64,000 nucleotides of DNA from Ailanthus altissimus (taxonomy: Eukaryota > Streptophyta > Magnoliopsida > Sapindales > Simaroubaceae): assembly GCA_946807835.1 (NCBI GenBank), contig OX327699.1:25842014-25906013 (forward strand), given 5' to 3'. The translations under genes were made by a program, and so were the position numbers. The notes beneath the pieces were generated by a model. It was not told the DNA's origin. It did no database searches and saw nothing but the letters and a program-made list of their open reading frames with translations. Positions 1 through 11,610 of this stretch are shown here, one piece after another (positions within the stretch are counted from its first letter, which is position 1; each line of letters starts with the position of its first letter).

Positions 1-2774
1 TCATGGTAAGAGAGAAGATTCCATCTATAATTATGTAAATATTACAAGCATATTATTATGATTTATATATTTGAGTTACTGTTTTATTTACTTTTACGTA
101 TCAATATTTGAGAGTATAGGCATAGCGACGTGATGCATGGATATGAAACATTCTCATACAAGCTCTTAAGATTCATGAACTAAGCTGTAATATTTCATAT
201 ACAAATTGATTGACAAAGTTAAGCTTTCAAGTGCAAGGTCTAAAATGATGCAACTATTTTCATAGTTAACGAAACTAGGAATAAGTTAAGCACGCCTGAA
301 AAGCATTATTACAATGTCAATAATAATATTCTTCTCTGCAAATTAATTGTTTTTACACATGCTATGGAAGGTATTTCCTCCATTAGCTATAGGAAAATGA
401 AGAACCCTTTCCGTAGATGCCATTGGACCAATTCTACTTAGACAACTCAATCTCTCCTATGAACAGGTAAAATCTTAACTTTTATCATAATTAACACGAG
501 TAAACTTAGCGTACTAAAATTTATTCAATTATAAAATTTTTAAAGAAGAAAAAAAAATATATATATATATATATAATAAAAAAGTATTTTATTAATAATA
601 AAAAAACTGAAAATATGAAATTATCATTAATAAATACTAATATCAAAAAATTTCTACTAAGTTATAATTAGAAAGAAAGAAAATATAAAAAAAATTTTAC
701 AGTGTTTCATGATTGACCTTATGAAAATTAACATGTTTTAATTAAAACGCAACAATTTAAAAAAAAAAATTAAAAAAAGGTTAAAAAAAGACTCTGTGAG
801 TAAATACATATATATTCAAAATATGTTTCTTACTTTATATTATATTAACTACAACATTATAACGTAAAAGAAAACTTGTTTTAGGACATACTAAGGTTGG
901 AATAATTTGTTTAAAATTAATAAAAACTATTTATTATTCAAACATAATATATATATATATATGCAACTATTGCTTTATGGCAATAAAGTAAGATATGATA
1001 ATTAAACCGGCATTGCTAAATATTAAGTAAATGAAATCAAATATAAAACAAATTGTTTTAGCCAATCAGTAGAAAATGTGAAGCACTGCCACGAAAAGAA
1101 ATATCCATTAGCAGAAAAATTCAACAACCGAAATGTATAATCTCTTTGATCTAATGCCAATAATGACCATTAAAAAAAAAAATAGCTTCAAGGAACTGAA
1201 AAAGAAACATACAACTATAATAATTTCATAAAAGAAATTTATTTGAAATATAACTAAACTTCCCAAACCATAAATAAATATATGCATGCTCTCATTAACT
1301 TGATGGAAAAAAATAGCAAGTCATGAATCAGTATCATATATATTCCTGCCACTAAAAGTCTCGACGTGCTCTTCTTCTTTTATTTTCAAATTTTCAACAA
1401 AAAAAAAAAAACTAAGCCTATTAATTAAACACGTAGCAAAATAACAAAACTACAATGGAATTGTATTCAAACATAAACTGATATAATTATTAACTCAACT
1501 AAAATGAAAATTATATATCTATAAATATCAAATTTATTTAATTAGTTAATCCACTCACAATTTCAATAAATTAATTTTAATTTTTTTCAAATTCTTCCTT
1601 TTGTCCAACATTTTCTCCCTTCCTATAACGCAAAAAAAAAAAGAGAAATAAATGAGAATTCACAAAATTAAAAACTAACCTTTAATAAAATTAGTGTTAT
1701 AAAAATATATATTCTTATCATGAATACATTTCACTACCTCTAAACTCACATCTCAATATCTTTAACTCACAATTGTCTTCATTTAATAATCACTTTTTCT
1801 TAATTTTTTTTCTACATACATCTTCTTTTTAATTTTTCATACACATGTCTTTTTTTATTATTAATTATCTCTTTTTTTTTTACAAATATATCCTTAAATA
1901 TTATGCACTTTAAAATTTCAAGATTCATCTCATTTTCTTATCTTTAAATTTTTTTCAATATAAAAAAAAGTTTACTGTTCTGTAAGAACGGGTATTGCAT
2001 CTACAGACTTCAAAATTGTTTTTTACAATTATTTGTAGAGCCATTTTATGGCCTTTGCCAAACTCGTTAATGGATTTTTCTTTGGACCCAGATTGGTAGC
2101 ATGATCTGGATCTTCTCTTGCCAGCACAGAAATCATCTGGAGATTAAAACTTCATTCGAATTGCCGATGAAACAAGTTTTTTTCCATGTCTTTTCACACA
2201 GCATTATATCCTGTGATCCTGTCTTGATACTTTTATTTGAAAGTTGAACATTCAAGAACTGGCTCAATAAAATCGATCATCTGAATTGTATCTCTGATTT
2301 GTCGATGTGCAGAAAATCTATAGCCAACATTCCCTGATGAAAGAAACCACTCTCAAACCATCCATGGATGATATTCCATTAAGTATATCAGCTGTGCATT
2401 TGCTCGAACTCTTTTGAACATACATTCTCATTAACATGCAACCTGCACATTCCAGAACTTGACCATACCACTACATATATAAATATCAGATATGATAAGG
2501 GCAAGTTCAGTATCAAAGTGCTGTAAACAACAAACTCCCACAGTATAGAACCATTCTCAGAGATTGCTGAGTTCGGATTACAATAAACCATGCATCAAAT
2601 ATTATTACAATATCAATAGTAATTATAATATCCTCCAAGAGGATTCGATTGTTGCTAACATATAATATCAAGGTAAAATTCTCAAGTAGTTCATTTACCC
2701 ATGCATTGATGGTTTAAATGTCCATGACATTGCTATCATTAACATAAACTCCTCCATTTGACTTTGAGCTGAAG
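1..2774. other. AT-rich 3' flank of NAC-1, no gene seen
   Basis: The stretch is very AT-rich, with poly-A and TA tracts (for example around 556-574 and 948-962). Bases about 120-350 resemble the 3' flank of NAC-2 (about 7110-7260), so this looks like an old NAC downstream flank. The less AT-rich block at 2000-2774 may contain the NAC-1 3' UTR; its end at about 2610-2710 also resembles the NAC-2 3' flank. The short open frame at 2388-2591 has no recognisable domain and I do not call it. Confidence 0.6.
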
Positions 2775-5237
2775 TCAATAGTAAGGGTTTGCCGAGTTCC
2801 TTTCACAAGAGTAGTCATCCTGGAAAGCCCTTTCTGAATTGATCAGGCTATCTACCTGCTCAATTTCAAACTCGGAATTCAACAAATGACAACCATTACT
2901 AAGGACGCTAAAATATGAGTATCCCTGTTCTGGATAAATTGGTGACTGCTGTGAAGAGAATGAGTCATTATCCAGCACATTGTAGTTGTTACTTGCATTC
3001 AATTCTGCAAATACCAAAGGTTCTGCCAAAAAAGTAGTTTTGTTGGCATGATTTATAAAATAAGAAACCAAATGCTGATTTGATGGTGGCTGTGACTCCA
3101 AATCAGTATTTAGTGGAGGTTGTGAAACCAAATGCCGATTTGGTGGTGACTGTGTCCCCAAATCAGGATTTCGTAGTGGTTGTGAAACCAAATGCTGATT
3201 TGGTAATGGCTGTGTCTCCAAATCAGGATTTGGTAGTAGTTGAGAAACTGTGTTAGAATTTTCTACAATATGATTTCCATAATGAGAAATCAAAGGGTGA
3301 TTTTGAAGTAGTTGCAACTCTGAGGAAGCATTTTGCACAACATGATTTCTAGAGTCGGAAATGAAATCATGATTTGGTAGTGGCAGAAATTCTGAGGGGT
3401 TTTTTTCTACATTATGGTTCCCGGAACAATAAAAAATATTGTGATTTGGTACCAATTGAGACTCGGAGGAATTATTTTCTACAATATGATTTCTGAAAGA
3501 AGAAATTACATTGTAATTCCCGAATGGTTGTGATTCTGTAGAAGTATTTTCTGTCACGTAATTTGTAAAATAAGAAGTCAAATTGTGATTTTGACATATC
3601 TGGAACTCGGGGGAAGTATTTTCTGAAACATAACTTTTGGAAAGTCGAGAGTCCAAAGAAATATCTTCGGCAAAATGACTTTGAGAAATCAGTTTCTCAT
3701 TTGGTAGTATTTGCAATTTTGGGGAAGTATTTTTTACAGTCTGATTTCCAGAAATAGAAATCAAACTGTCATATGGAAGTAGTTGTGGGTCTAGGGAAAC
3801 ATTTGCTGTAACGTGAATTGTAGAATCACAAACCATATAGTCATTTGATAATAACTGCAACCCTGGGGAAGTATTTTCTAGGGTGTGATTTGTAGAATAA
3901 GAAATGAAATCGCGATTCCATGGTGGCTGTGCCTCTGGAAAAGCAATTTCAGCAGAATGATTACGATAACAAGAAATGAAATGGTCACTAAGTGGTGGTT
4001 GAGTTTCATACTGATTTCTATTAGAAACCAACTGTTGATTCGGTGGTGGTTGTGCCTCTGGAAAAGCAATTTCAGCAGCATAATTACGAGAACAATAAAT
4101 GAAATGGTCACTGGGTGGTGGTTGAGTTTCATGCTGATTTCTATTAGAAACCAACTGTTGATTCGGTGGTGGTTGTGCCTCTGGAAAAGCAATTTCAGCA
4201 GCATGATTACGAGAACAAGAAATGAAATGGTCACTGGGTGGTGGTTGAGTTTCATGCTGATTTGTAATAGAAACCAACTGTTGACTTGGTGGTGGTGTCG
4301 ACTCCGATAAAATATTACCGGTAACATGAATTCTTGATGGAGAAACCAAATGTTGACTTGATTGACCATCATTTGTTGAAATAGGATGCTTGTTATCTCG
4401 TTTTCTTACGCGACATACAACAAACTCCTCCTGTAGAAATAAAAACAAACAAAAAAAAAAGCAAAAATAAGCTCACCGTTTGGAATGTATAATCAATCAT
4501 TTTCCGGCAACAGCTGATTAACACTTCCGGAATATTACTTCTCACCGCATTAAACTTAATGAGTAACTTCTTATCGATGTCGAACTTCAAAAGAGAAAAC
4601 ATTTTTTTTAAAAATAACATAAGATCTGAGTTCTGGGCATGGAACTGATAAGTAATGAAGTTCAAAACAAAACCAAATACACTTGGCAATAATTTCTAAA
4701 AGAAATGAACTTCGATACCTTAAAATCTGGGTTGTGCTGGGCATGGAACTGATGCATAACCCACTCGGTCTTTGCTTCCTTGGGATTAGGACCATGACAG
4801 TAGAAAAGCAAAATGGTTTTGCCACCGATCACTTGGTTACTATCCTTTGCCTTGATCTTCGAACCTCTGCCAGTGACTTTCCAGTATCCTTCATTTGTTC
4901 TTCTGTGTTCGCGGTTACTCTTTGCATACTTGTAATATGGTTTACAGAAAAAGTACCACACTTGTTCCTTAGAGTTGATCTTTGATTTCCCTGCATCAAG
5001 ACAAAACAACGACTTAGTTTTGAAAACTAGTTACAGCATTTGGTTGAACTAATTGAATGAAGAATAAGTTGGTTACTTACAAGGCAAGTCCCGAGGCTCA
5101 TGTTTGTAGATATCGATCTCCGCAATTGCGTAATGGATGAAAGCGGGGTCAAGCCTCTTCTTCTCCAAACAATGGATGATATTTTCATTACTGGGTTGAA
5201 ATCCAAACCCCAAGTAACTTTCTTCTGTTGGTTCCAT
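2775..5237 (-). CDS. NAC-domain transcription factor with long repeat tail (NAC-1)
   Basis: Spliced model on the minus strand: exon 1 5237-5081, exon 2 4990-4719, exon 3 4430-2775, giving 694 aa. All junctions are GT-AG and the reading frame joins exactly (the split codon restores the NAC motif DLPW). Residues 1-145 are a divergent NAC DNA-binding domain: GFGFQPSNE (subdomain A), EIDIYKHEPRDLPW (B/C), YWKVTGRG (D) and WVMHQFHAQ (E), then EEFVVCRV. NAC proteins are plant transcription factors whose C-terminal part regulates transcription. The tail here is about 550 residues, far longer than a usual NAC tail, rich in Gln, Pro, Asn and Ser, and built of degenerate repeats of about 20-25 residues with an NHxxEN core. 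Three consecutive 41-residue copies are near identical. No membrane segment is evident. The domain assignment is firm. The DNA target and function are unknown. Confidence 0.85.
3935..4300 (-). repeat. 123-bp in-frame tandem repeat in NAC-1 exon 3
   Basis: Three copies with a period of exactly 123 bp (41 codons); landmark positions are 3981, 4104 and 4227. Each encodes a segment with QPPPNQQLVSNRNQ, ETQPP and DHFI. High identity between copies means recent amplification or gene conversion. Flanking parts of the exon show older, diverged versions of the same unit. Confidence 0.92.
4619..4662 (-). repeat. Copy of exon-2 3' end inside NAC-1 intron 2
   Basis: Intron 2 holds a degenerate duplicate of the end of exon 2 (about 4719-4757). 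Both share a stretch with TCTGGGCATGGAACTGAT-like sequence and encode QFHAQ followed by a short acidic tail. The same micro-duplication is in unit B (about 17519-17562), so it predates the large duplication. It could act as a cryptic exon end, but no evidence shows use. Confidence 0.7.
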
Positions 5238-7354
5238 ACAATGGAGAAAAGAGAGAGTGAGAGCTGTGATCAGTAATTTGATGGGAAGAAAATTGGCTAT
5301 GCAAGAATGAGTGAGTGAAGCGATCACTCATTTATTTGACAATGGGTCCACGGTCTTGCTTTACTGAATTCTAACGCGTGCCATTGCTTCAGTAATAGAA
5401 TTTGACGTTTCCTCCAACGCGTTAAGTAGGATATCACGTGATGACGGAGTCACGCTACCAAGGGCCTCTATGCTAGACACTTTTAACTACTGCTATCTTT
5501 TTTTCATTTTTTTTAATCTTTGGGAGACCCCACCTTTCCCTTGTAAGATTCCTCTTTGCCTTTTGAGTCCAAGTGACAAGGGATTGGAATTAGTGGAAAA
5601 ATTAGTGTACAAGTCTGTGTAAACTCACTTGGATTGGAGCTACCTGAAATCTAGAATCTTTTGTTACTTTTGCTCTCTTTCTCTGCAACTTCCTCTCCTG
5701 AGGGAGGGATGATTATGAAGATTGACGACCAAGAAAATAATGACAATGACATGTACATTGTAATACAGTGATAATATTCTTGATTTATAATTTTTATTTC
5801 TCACATGGGAACATCTGTAAATGCTGACTGTTCTCATTCTTTCAGACTAAATGTGGTGAAATATTTTTTTAGGCGCGTGTGTGTATATATATATATATAT
5901 AACCGAACTATCATGCAAGAGAGAAGTTAATCCATTTGTAATAGATGTATTTCATATTAACAAGTATAATCTCATTTATATTTTAAATTATGATTATAAT
6001 TTCTTAAGAGTTTATTCCATGTTAGATAAATTGTGGTGATGTGATAGAGTCTTTTTATATAGAAGGGGACAATATAAAGAAGAGTATTCCCTCTGCCTAC
6101 TGAATTAGTAAAAAAATCGAAAGGCATGTCTACTTAAAATTGCAAGTAATTGCATGGGATTGGCTAGCCTAAAGTGTGATTCTAGTATCTTCCTTCTCTG
6201 AGTGCTCGAGTCCAAGTCTTCGCCACTGTGTAAAGCATATGATGGATTTTAATTTATGGTTTGAAGGAGATGTCCCCCGGAACTCAGAATTGATTTTGGT
6301 TTCGAAAGCCATTCGTTGCAGATTCTCTCAGGGGCAGAACAAAATTTTTTTAACTGGGACAGTCAAAATGTGAAATACCGAAAAAAAAAGTTAAATATTT
6401 GTCTAATTTCGTAATTGGAAATTATTGTTTGTCTATTATAAATATTAGCATATTATTGTAATATTTTAAAAAAAATTCTACAATTAGGGACTATATACAA
6501 AAAGCAAAAAAAAAAATAAGAAGGCCAAAACCTATAATAAATAACTGCAGAATTAACATATAATTATATATTCACATTAGTAACAAATTTTTGTGGGATC
6601 CTGAGGGGCCAAGTCCCTCCAGCCCTTAATGTAGAAATCGTAAGAACTCTTCTGACTGTCTATTGAGGTTTGATTCTGCCAGAGTCTGTTGAACTAGTCA
6701 ATTCATGTTGCAGTTTTGAATACCCAGTAATAGCACGGTGAAGCACTAAACTAGCTGAAGCTAAATGCACAAGTATAAGCTCAAGCAGAACCTCTACCTT
6801 GTAGTACTACTCATCCCTCAAGATCATGTTTTGCACAAAACAAATGGAGTCGTTGACGACTTATTCCTGTGAAGGGGTAGCTCAAGACAATTGATATGAA
6901 GTATATGCCTATGCCTATTTAGGTTGAGATAACAGGAAGAACGTGTACTGCAAAGATCTCATATACAAAAAACTCATTACCATTCACGGATGTAAGAGGA
7001 TAGATTTCACAGGTATATGAACCATTCACATCTTTGCTTGTTTTTTTTTTGAACAAGAATCTTTATTTCCATTAAAACAAGCTCCCCGTTTCATGAACTA
7101 AGGCCGCACCACTTACATAACGAAATGGATAGACAAGTTGAGCAGTTGAGCTTTCAACTGTTGCAAAATAAGGCGCGCCAAACTGACCATACTAGGAATA
7201 AAATAAAGCACGTGCTAAGCATTATGACAATATCAATAGCTATATTCTCCTAGAGAATTTGATATTTATTTACCCATATTATTGGAGTAATATTTCTCCA
7301 TTAGCTAAAGGAGAATATTCATTTACTCAGGTGTAGGCGGTTTCGGTGTTTCTA
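5238..7354. other. Region between NAC-1 promoter and NAC-2 3' end
   Basis: The NAC-1 promoter and 5' leader lie just after 5237. A piece homologous to 5419-5505 reappears at 17039-17125 fused to the truncated NAC-1'. Bases about 5890-6410 and 6550-7000 have counterparts at 20555-21110 and 21125-21545. A TA microsatellite sits at about 5884-5901. No coding gene is supported; the open frame at 6176-6373 is matched only by a disrupted counterpart at 20.84-21.1 kb. Confidence 0.6.
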
Positions 7355-10300
7355 TCACTGCTGTCCCCAAAAGGAACTTCTGTGGCGGATTTTGACTGAG
7401 TTGAATCCAAGAGGAAGAGCATGTCCAGTTTCTTCAAGAGGGCATTTGTCATGGACAGCCCATTGTGAATTCACATCTTCTTGCTCACTGTCAAATTGAA
7501 AATTCAACGCATTACAGTTGTTACTAAATCCATCAGAGTATGAGGATGATCTCTGTTCCACAGTAGCTGGGGAAAATATCCCAGAAAAAGAACCCTGGTC
7601 CAACCAATTACAGCCAGAAAGTGCATCGTGTTCTGTATTAGTTGGTGACTGCAGTGCAGGGAAAGAGTTATAATCCATCTGATTATAACCGTACTGTGCA
7701 TCAAATTGTGCAAGTAGCATAGGTTCCACCTATAACCACAGAGGAAGAAACATCAGTTCTCCAAATGTTTCTCATGCACAAAATACATAAGTTTAACATT
7801 TGAAATTCTTTTGAAAGCATAGTCATTCTACCTCAGAAAAAATATGTTCTATAGTTTGATCTCTAAAATCAGAAATCAAATACTGACTTGGTAGTTGTTG
7901 AGATTCTACCTGAAATAAGAATCATGGCACGCATAAGCATTACTTCTGGATGTATTTCTCATCATTATGGATATTAATTGATACTGAAAAAGGATTATAA
8001 ATGCAAGCTTTTTCTTACCCATGGAGAAATATTTTCTACAACATGATTTGTAGAATTTGAAGCCAAATGGTGACTTGGTATTAGTTGTGATTCTTCCTGA
8101 AATACAAACCATTGACAAAGTAACATTAGTTCTGAATGTTTCTCAGGCACTACATGTTTAAGTTACATTGGTAACTACCCACAAGTCACGTTCTTTCTCA
8201 CCGTTGGAAGATTATTTTCTGCAACATGATTTCTATCGTCAGAAGTCAAAGAATAACTTAGTAGTTGATATCCTACCTGAAGTAAAGACCATGAACAAAG
8301 AAGCATTAAATTCTGGATATGTTATATCATATATCACATATGCAAGTTGATATTAAAGAGCGCCTATAAGTTGAGCTTTTTCTCACCCCAGGAGAAATAT
8401 TTTCTGCAACATGATTTCTAGAAGCAGAAGCCAAAATGTGATCTTCCTGAAATAAGAACATAGATAGCATTAGTTTCAAATATGTTTCTCATGTACTACA
8501 TGTATAAGTTCATTATGAAATCTGACTACAAGGTACGTTCTTACTCACCCTTGAAAAAATATTTTCTGCAACATGATTTCTAAGCATTGATTCTACACAA
8601 CATTGAATTGGCAATTGACAATTTAAGCATAAATTATTCTCTTTCTTACCCCCTGAGCAGTATTTTCTGCAACATGATTTCTAGAATCAAAAGGTATGTG
8701 ACTTGGTGGTTGCTGAGGTTCTACCTGAAATCAAATGGCGAAGAATTACTAATTTAAGATGTTATTCACATACACAAAATGTATAACTTAATATTGGAAC
8801 TGCCCATAAGGTACATATGCTTCATCTCACCCTTAGATAGGTATTTTCTGCAACATGATTTCTAATAGTAGAAATCATAAAAGCACCTGCTATTTTTTCA
8901 TTTTCTACCTGAAAGAGATAGCCACAAACAAATAAGCATTGATCATTGAAAGGTTCCTTATACACAACACTTATGAATTGGTATTTGACAATTTAAGCAT
9001 AAATTGTTCTCTTTCTTACCCCTTGAGCAGTATTTTCTGCAACAAGATTTCTAAAATCAAAAGGCATGTGACTTGGTAGTTGCTGAGGTTCTACCTGAAA
9101 TCAAATGGTGAAGAAGTACTAATTTAAGATGTGATTCGCATACACAAAATTTATAACTTAATATTGGAACTGCCCATAAGGTACATATGCTATGTCTCAC
9201 CCTTAAATAGGTATTTTCTGCAACATGATTTCTACTAGTAGAAATCATAAAATCACCTGCTACTTTTTCATTTTCTACCTGAAAGAGATAACCGCAAACA
9301 AATAAGCATTGGTCATTGAAAGGTTCCTTATACACAGCATTTATGCATTGGTAATTGACAATTTAAGTATAACTTGTTCTCTTACTTACCCCTTGAGGTG
9401 TATTTTCTGCAACATGATTTCTAGAATCAAAAGGCATGTGATTTGGTAGTTGCTGAGGTTCTACCTGAAATCAAATGGTGAAGAAGCATTAATTGAAGAT
9501 GTGATTCGTATACACAAATTGTACAACTTAATATTGGAACTGCCCATAAGGTATATATGCTTTGTCTCACCCTTAAATAGGTATTTTCTGCAACATGATT
9601 TCTAAAATTAGAAGTCATATGATCATCACTAGGTAGTTGTTGAGATTCTACCTGAAGTAAGAACCAAAAGCCAATAAGCATCTTTTTATAATATGTTCCT
9701 AATGAACTACATGTACATATTGACATTGAAATCTTAAAACAAATTTCTTCTCACCCTTGAAAAAATATTTTCTTCAACATGATTCAAAATATTAGAAGCC
9801 AAATGGTGACTTGATTGACCATCATCACAGGTTGAAATTTTAGGCTTGTTTTTTGTTTTTCTTTCTATGCGGCAGATAACAAAATCCTTCTACACAAATG
9901 AAAGTTCAAAGCAATATGAGCTCACAATCTAGAATGTTGTATCAATTATTTTCCAGAAAAGACAAATTTTCATTAATTCTGCTAGTATAATACATATCAA
10001 ACTTCCAGAAAAAAAATACAACAGATTCTTATTCATCAAAATAAACTCATATGCACGTTGAGTTTACTTAGTCTCATCCATGTGATTTTCAAAAAAAAAA
10101 AAAAAATAATGTGATTGGAGTAAAAAACAAAGCTTTCAATTTCTCGTAAATTACACATGAATTCCACATAAATGAACTTAAGTTTGCAACTTAGGCTGCC
10201 TAATGAGACCAACCAATCAAAATCAAAATCCAGGCACCCTCACCAGTCATTTAAATCGTCAAAACAACATTATAATCATGAAGGGGGACCGAATATTTAG

Positions 10301-10972
10301 CCTTTCGCTAAATTCAATAAAGTATATTAGCTAAAATTATTAGAAACATACATTCCACGAGTAACCCATCACTAAAGCAAGGATATCAATATAACCCATA
10401 ACAAATCATAGCAATATGCACAACAGTTCAGACAATTGAAATAGCAATTACCTTATGAAGACGGTTGTACTCGCAACGAAACTCATGCATGACCCATTCA
10501 GCCTTGTGCTTCTTAGAAGCATTACCATGTTCGCAGAAAACCAAAAATTTCTTTTTACCAACCACATCCTTGCTTTTTTTGGCAAAAATTTTACAACCTT
10601 GACCTGTAACTTTCCAATATCCTGTCTTGGTTCTTCTGCGGACAAGCGTACCTTTGTCATTCTTGTAATAAGGTGCGCAAAAGAAGTACCAGACCAGTTC
10701 CTCCGACTGAATTGCAGAAAGTCCTACATCACAAGCAAAATAAAACGAAAAAATTATTATCATTTTTGCGATTGCCTTGGTGGGTGTTTGATATGAGCCT
10801 GACTGATAGTATGATCGTGGTACTTACGGGGTAATTCGGAAGGTTCGAAGTTGTAAATATTAACTTCGTTAATTGTTTGGACGGAGAAATCAGGGTCAAG
10901 TGTTTTCTTGTTGAGAAGACTGATGATTTCAACGTCTTTCGGCTGGAATCTGTATCCAACGAGATCTCCCAT
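7355..10972 (-). CDS. NAC-domain transcription factor with mini-exon repeat tail (NAC-2)
   Basis: Spliced model: 10972-10828, 10723-10452, 9889-9755, then mini-exons 9651-9571, 9464-9390, 9278-9201, 9094-9020, 8908-8831, 8724-8650, 8446-8387, 8276-8202, 8096-8019, 7909-7832, and last exon 7729-7355, about 559 aa. Every intron after exon 2 is phase 0 with GT-AG ends. The NAC domain (residues 1-145) shows GYRFQPKD, EVNIYNFEP, GYWKVTGQG and WVMHEFRCEYN, then KDFVICRI. The usual Trp after LP in subdomain C is Arg. Each mini-exon encodes about 20-27 residues, usually starting VE and containing an RNHVAEN-like core. The last exon is acidic and Gln/Asn/Ser rich, like a transcription activation region. 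Actual splicing could skip mini-exons without frameshift; the model assumes all usable ones are included. The function is not known. Confidence 0.82.
7832..9651 (-). repeat. Array of symmetric phase-0 mini-exons
   Basis: Ten usable mini-exons (lengths 81, 75, 78, 75, 78, 75, 60, 75, 78, 78 bp), all multiples of three and all bounded by phase-0 introns, plus one dead unit. Two types alternate at the 5' side: a 75-bp type (VEPQQLP...RNHVAENTAQG) and a 78-81-bp type (VENEKVAG or VESQQLP...RNHVAENTYLR). The two-exon plus two-intron module recurs with a period of about 370 bp (exon starts 9464, 9094, 8724). Introns also resemble each other, so whole modules were amplified. Confidence 0.88.
8549..8596 (-). 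pseudogene. Dead mini-exon in NAC-2
   Basis: This 48-bp piece still encodes the 3' half of a mini-exon (RNHVAEN core) and keeps a good GTGAGT donor, but its 5' half and acceptor AG are gone. The sequence before it is intron-like and joins straight into the exon. The only nearby AG would shift the frame. The same defect sits at about 23119-23166 in unit B, so it arose before the segmental duplication. Confidence 0.75.
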
Positions 10973-11471
10973 TTCGAATTGATTAGGGAGAGTGCAATGG
11001 GGCTAAGCTTGCTTTTCTGTATCTCTGGTTTTAATGGAAGAATTTAGAATTAGATAGAGGGAAGGGAAAATCATTTTATATACGCACAAAGGCTAAAGCC
11101 ACCGCCTTAAAACTTAGATCTTGTCTCCGACGCCGTTAAGTAGAGTAAGCCGTTGGTGAGAATTTAGATGGTAAGGGGTCTGTTAACGACCGTTAATAAC
11201 GGCGTGGCTGTTGAATGACGTGTGGTTTTAAGTGTTAACATCGTACAACTACAATCAGCTTTCCAGCTAAGAGTGTCCATCTCCTTCTTGCAGAAGGAGT
11301 GGCGCTGGAGAGGTCAAAAGACTTTTTCACACGTGTCCCCTTCCTCCGGAAGTACTAGAATCTTCCTCTACTCCTTTTGTTTTGTTTCTAAGGACCATGC
11401 TAATAAGATGGCATTTCACAAATTTCAAAAAGAAAATGACATTTGGACGGGTTAATAGTTGTTTTTAAATT
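10973..11471. promoter_or_regulatory. NAC-2 upstream region
   Basis: This contains the NAC-2 5' leader and promoter (transcription leftward). The block at about 11100-11450 is conserved at 25300-25620 (upstream of NAC-2') and, from about 11200, again at 18605-18860, including an ACACGTGTCCCC motif with a CACGTG G-box-like core in all three. Three-fold conservation shows shared ancestry; regulatory use of the CACGTG core is inferred. Confidence 0.5.
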
Positions 11472-11610
11472 GAGCATGGGGGCTCAGCCAAGTTGGCTAA
11501 GCCCCCCAAGGACTCACATCCCCACCTGGGTTCGACTCCCCCTTCCCCCCAGGTGGTGCGAAAATGTTGATAAATTTGTAATCCCCCCTTCAAAAAAAAA
11601 AAAAAAAAAA
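11472..11610 (+). mobile_element. tRNA-derived SINE with poly-A tail
   Basis: A 139-bp insertion begins GAGCATGGGGGCTCAG, carries a perfect RNA polymerase III B box (GGTTCGACTCC at 11529-11539) and a weaker A-box-like TTGGCTAAG, and ends in a run of about 19 A. It is flanked by an exact 18-bp target duplication, AATAGTTGTTTTTAAATT (11454-11471 and 11611-11628). The paralogous position in unit B (about 18894-18915) has one copy of the target and no insert. It is not a functional tRNA gene: there is no cloverleaf anticodon arm. Confidence 0.92.

Noticed and set aside
556..574. TA-rich tract as a promoter TATA cluster
   Set aside because: Simple dinucleotide microsatellite with no gene start downstream.
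3878..4372. 164-codon open frame overlapping NAC-1 exon 3 in another frame, and a 141-codon one on the plus strand (3885-4310)
   Set aside because: Both are shadows kept open by the 123-bp in-frame repeat; the NAC-1 frame has splice context and domain continuity.
11472..11560. A tRNA gene suggested by the perfect B box
   Set aside because: No cloverleaf or anticodon arm; poly-A tail and target duplication show a SINE.
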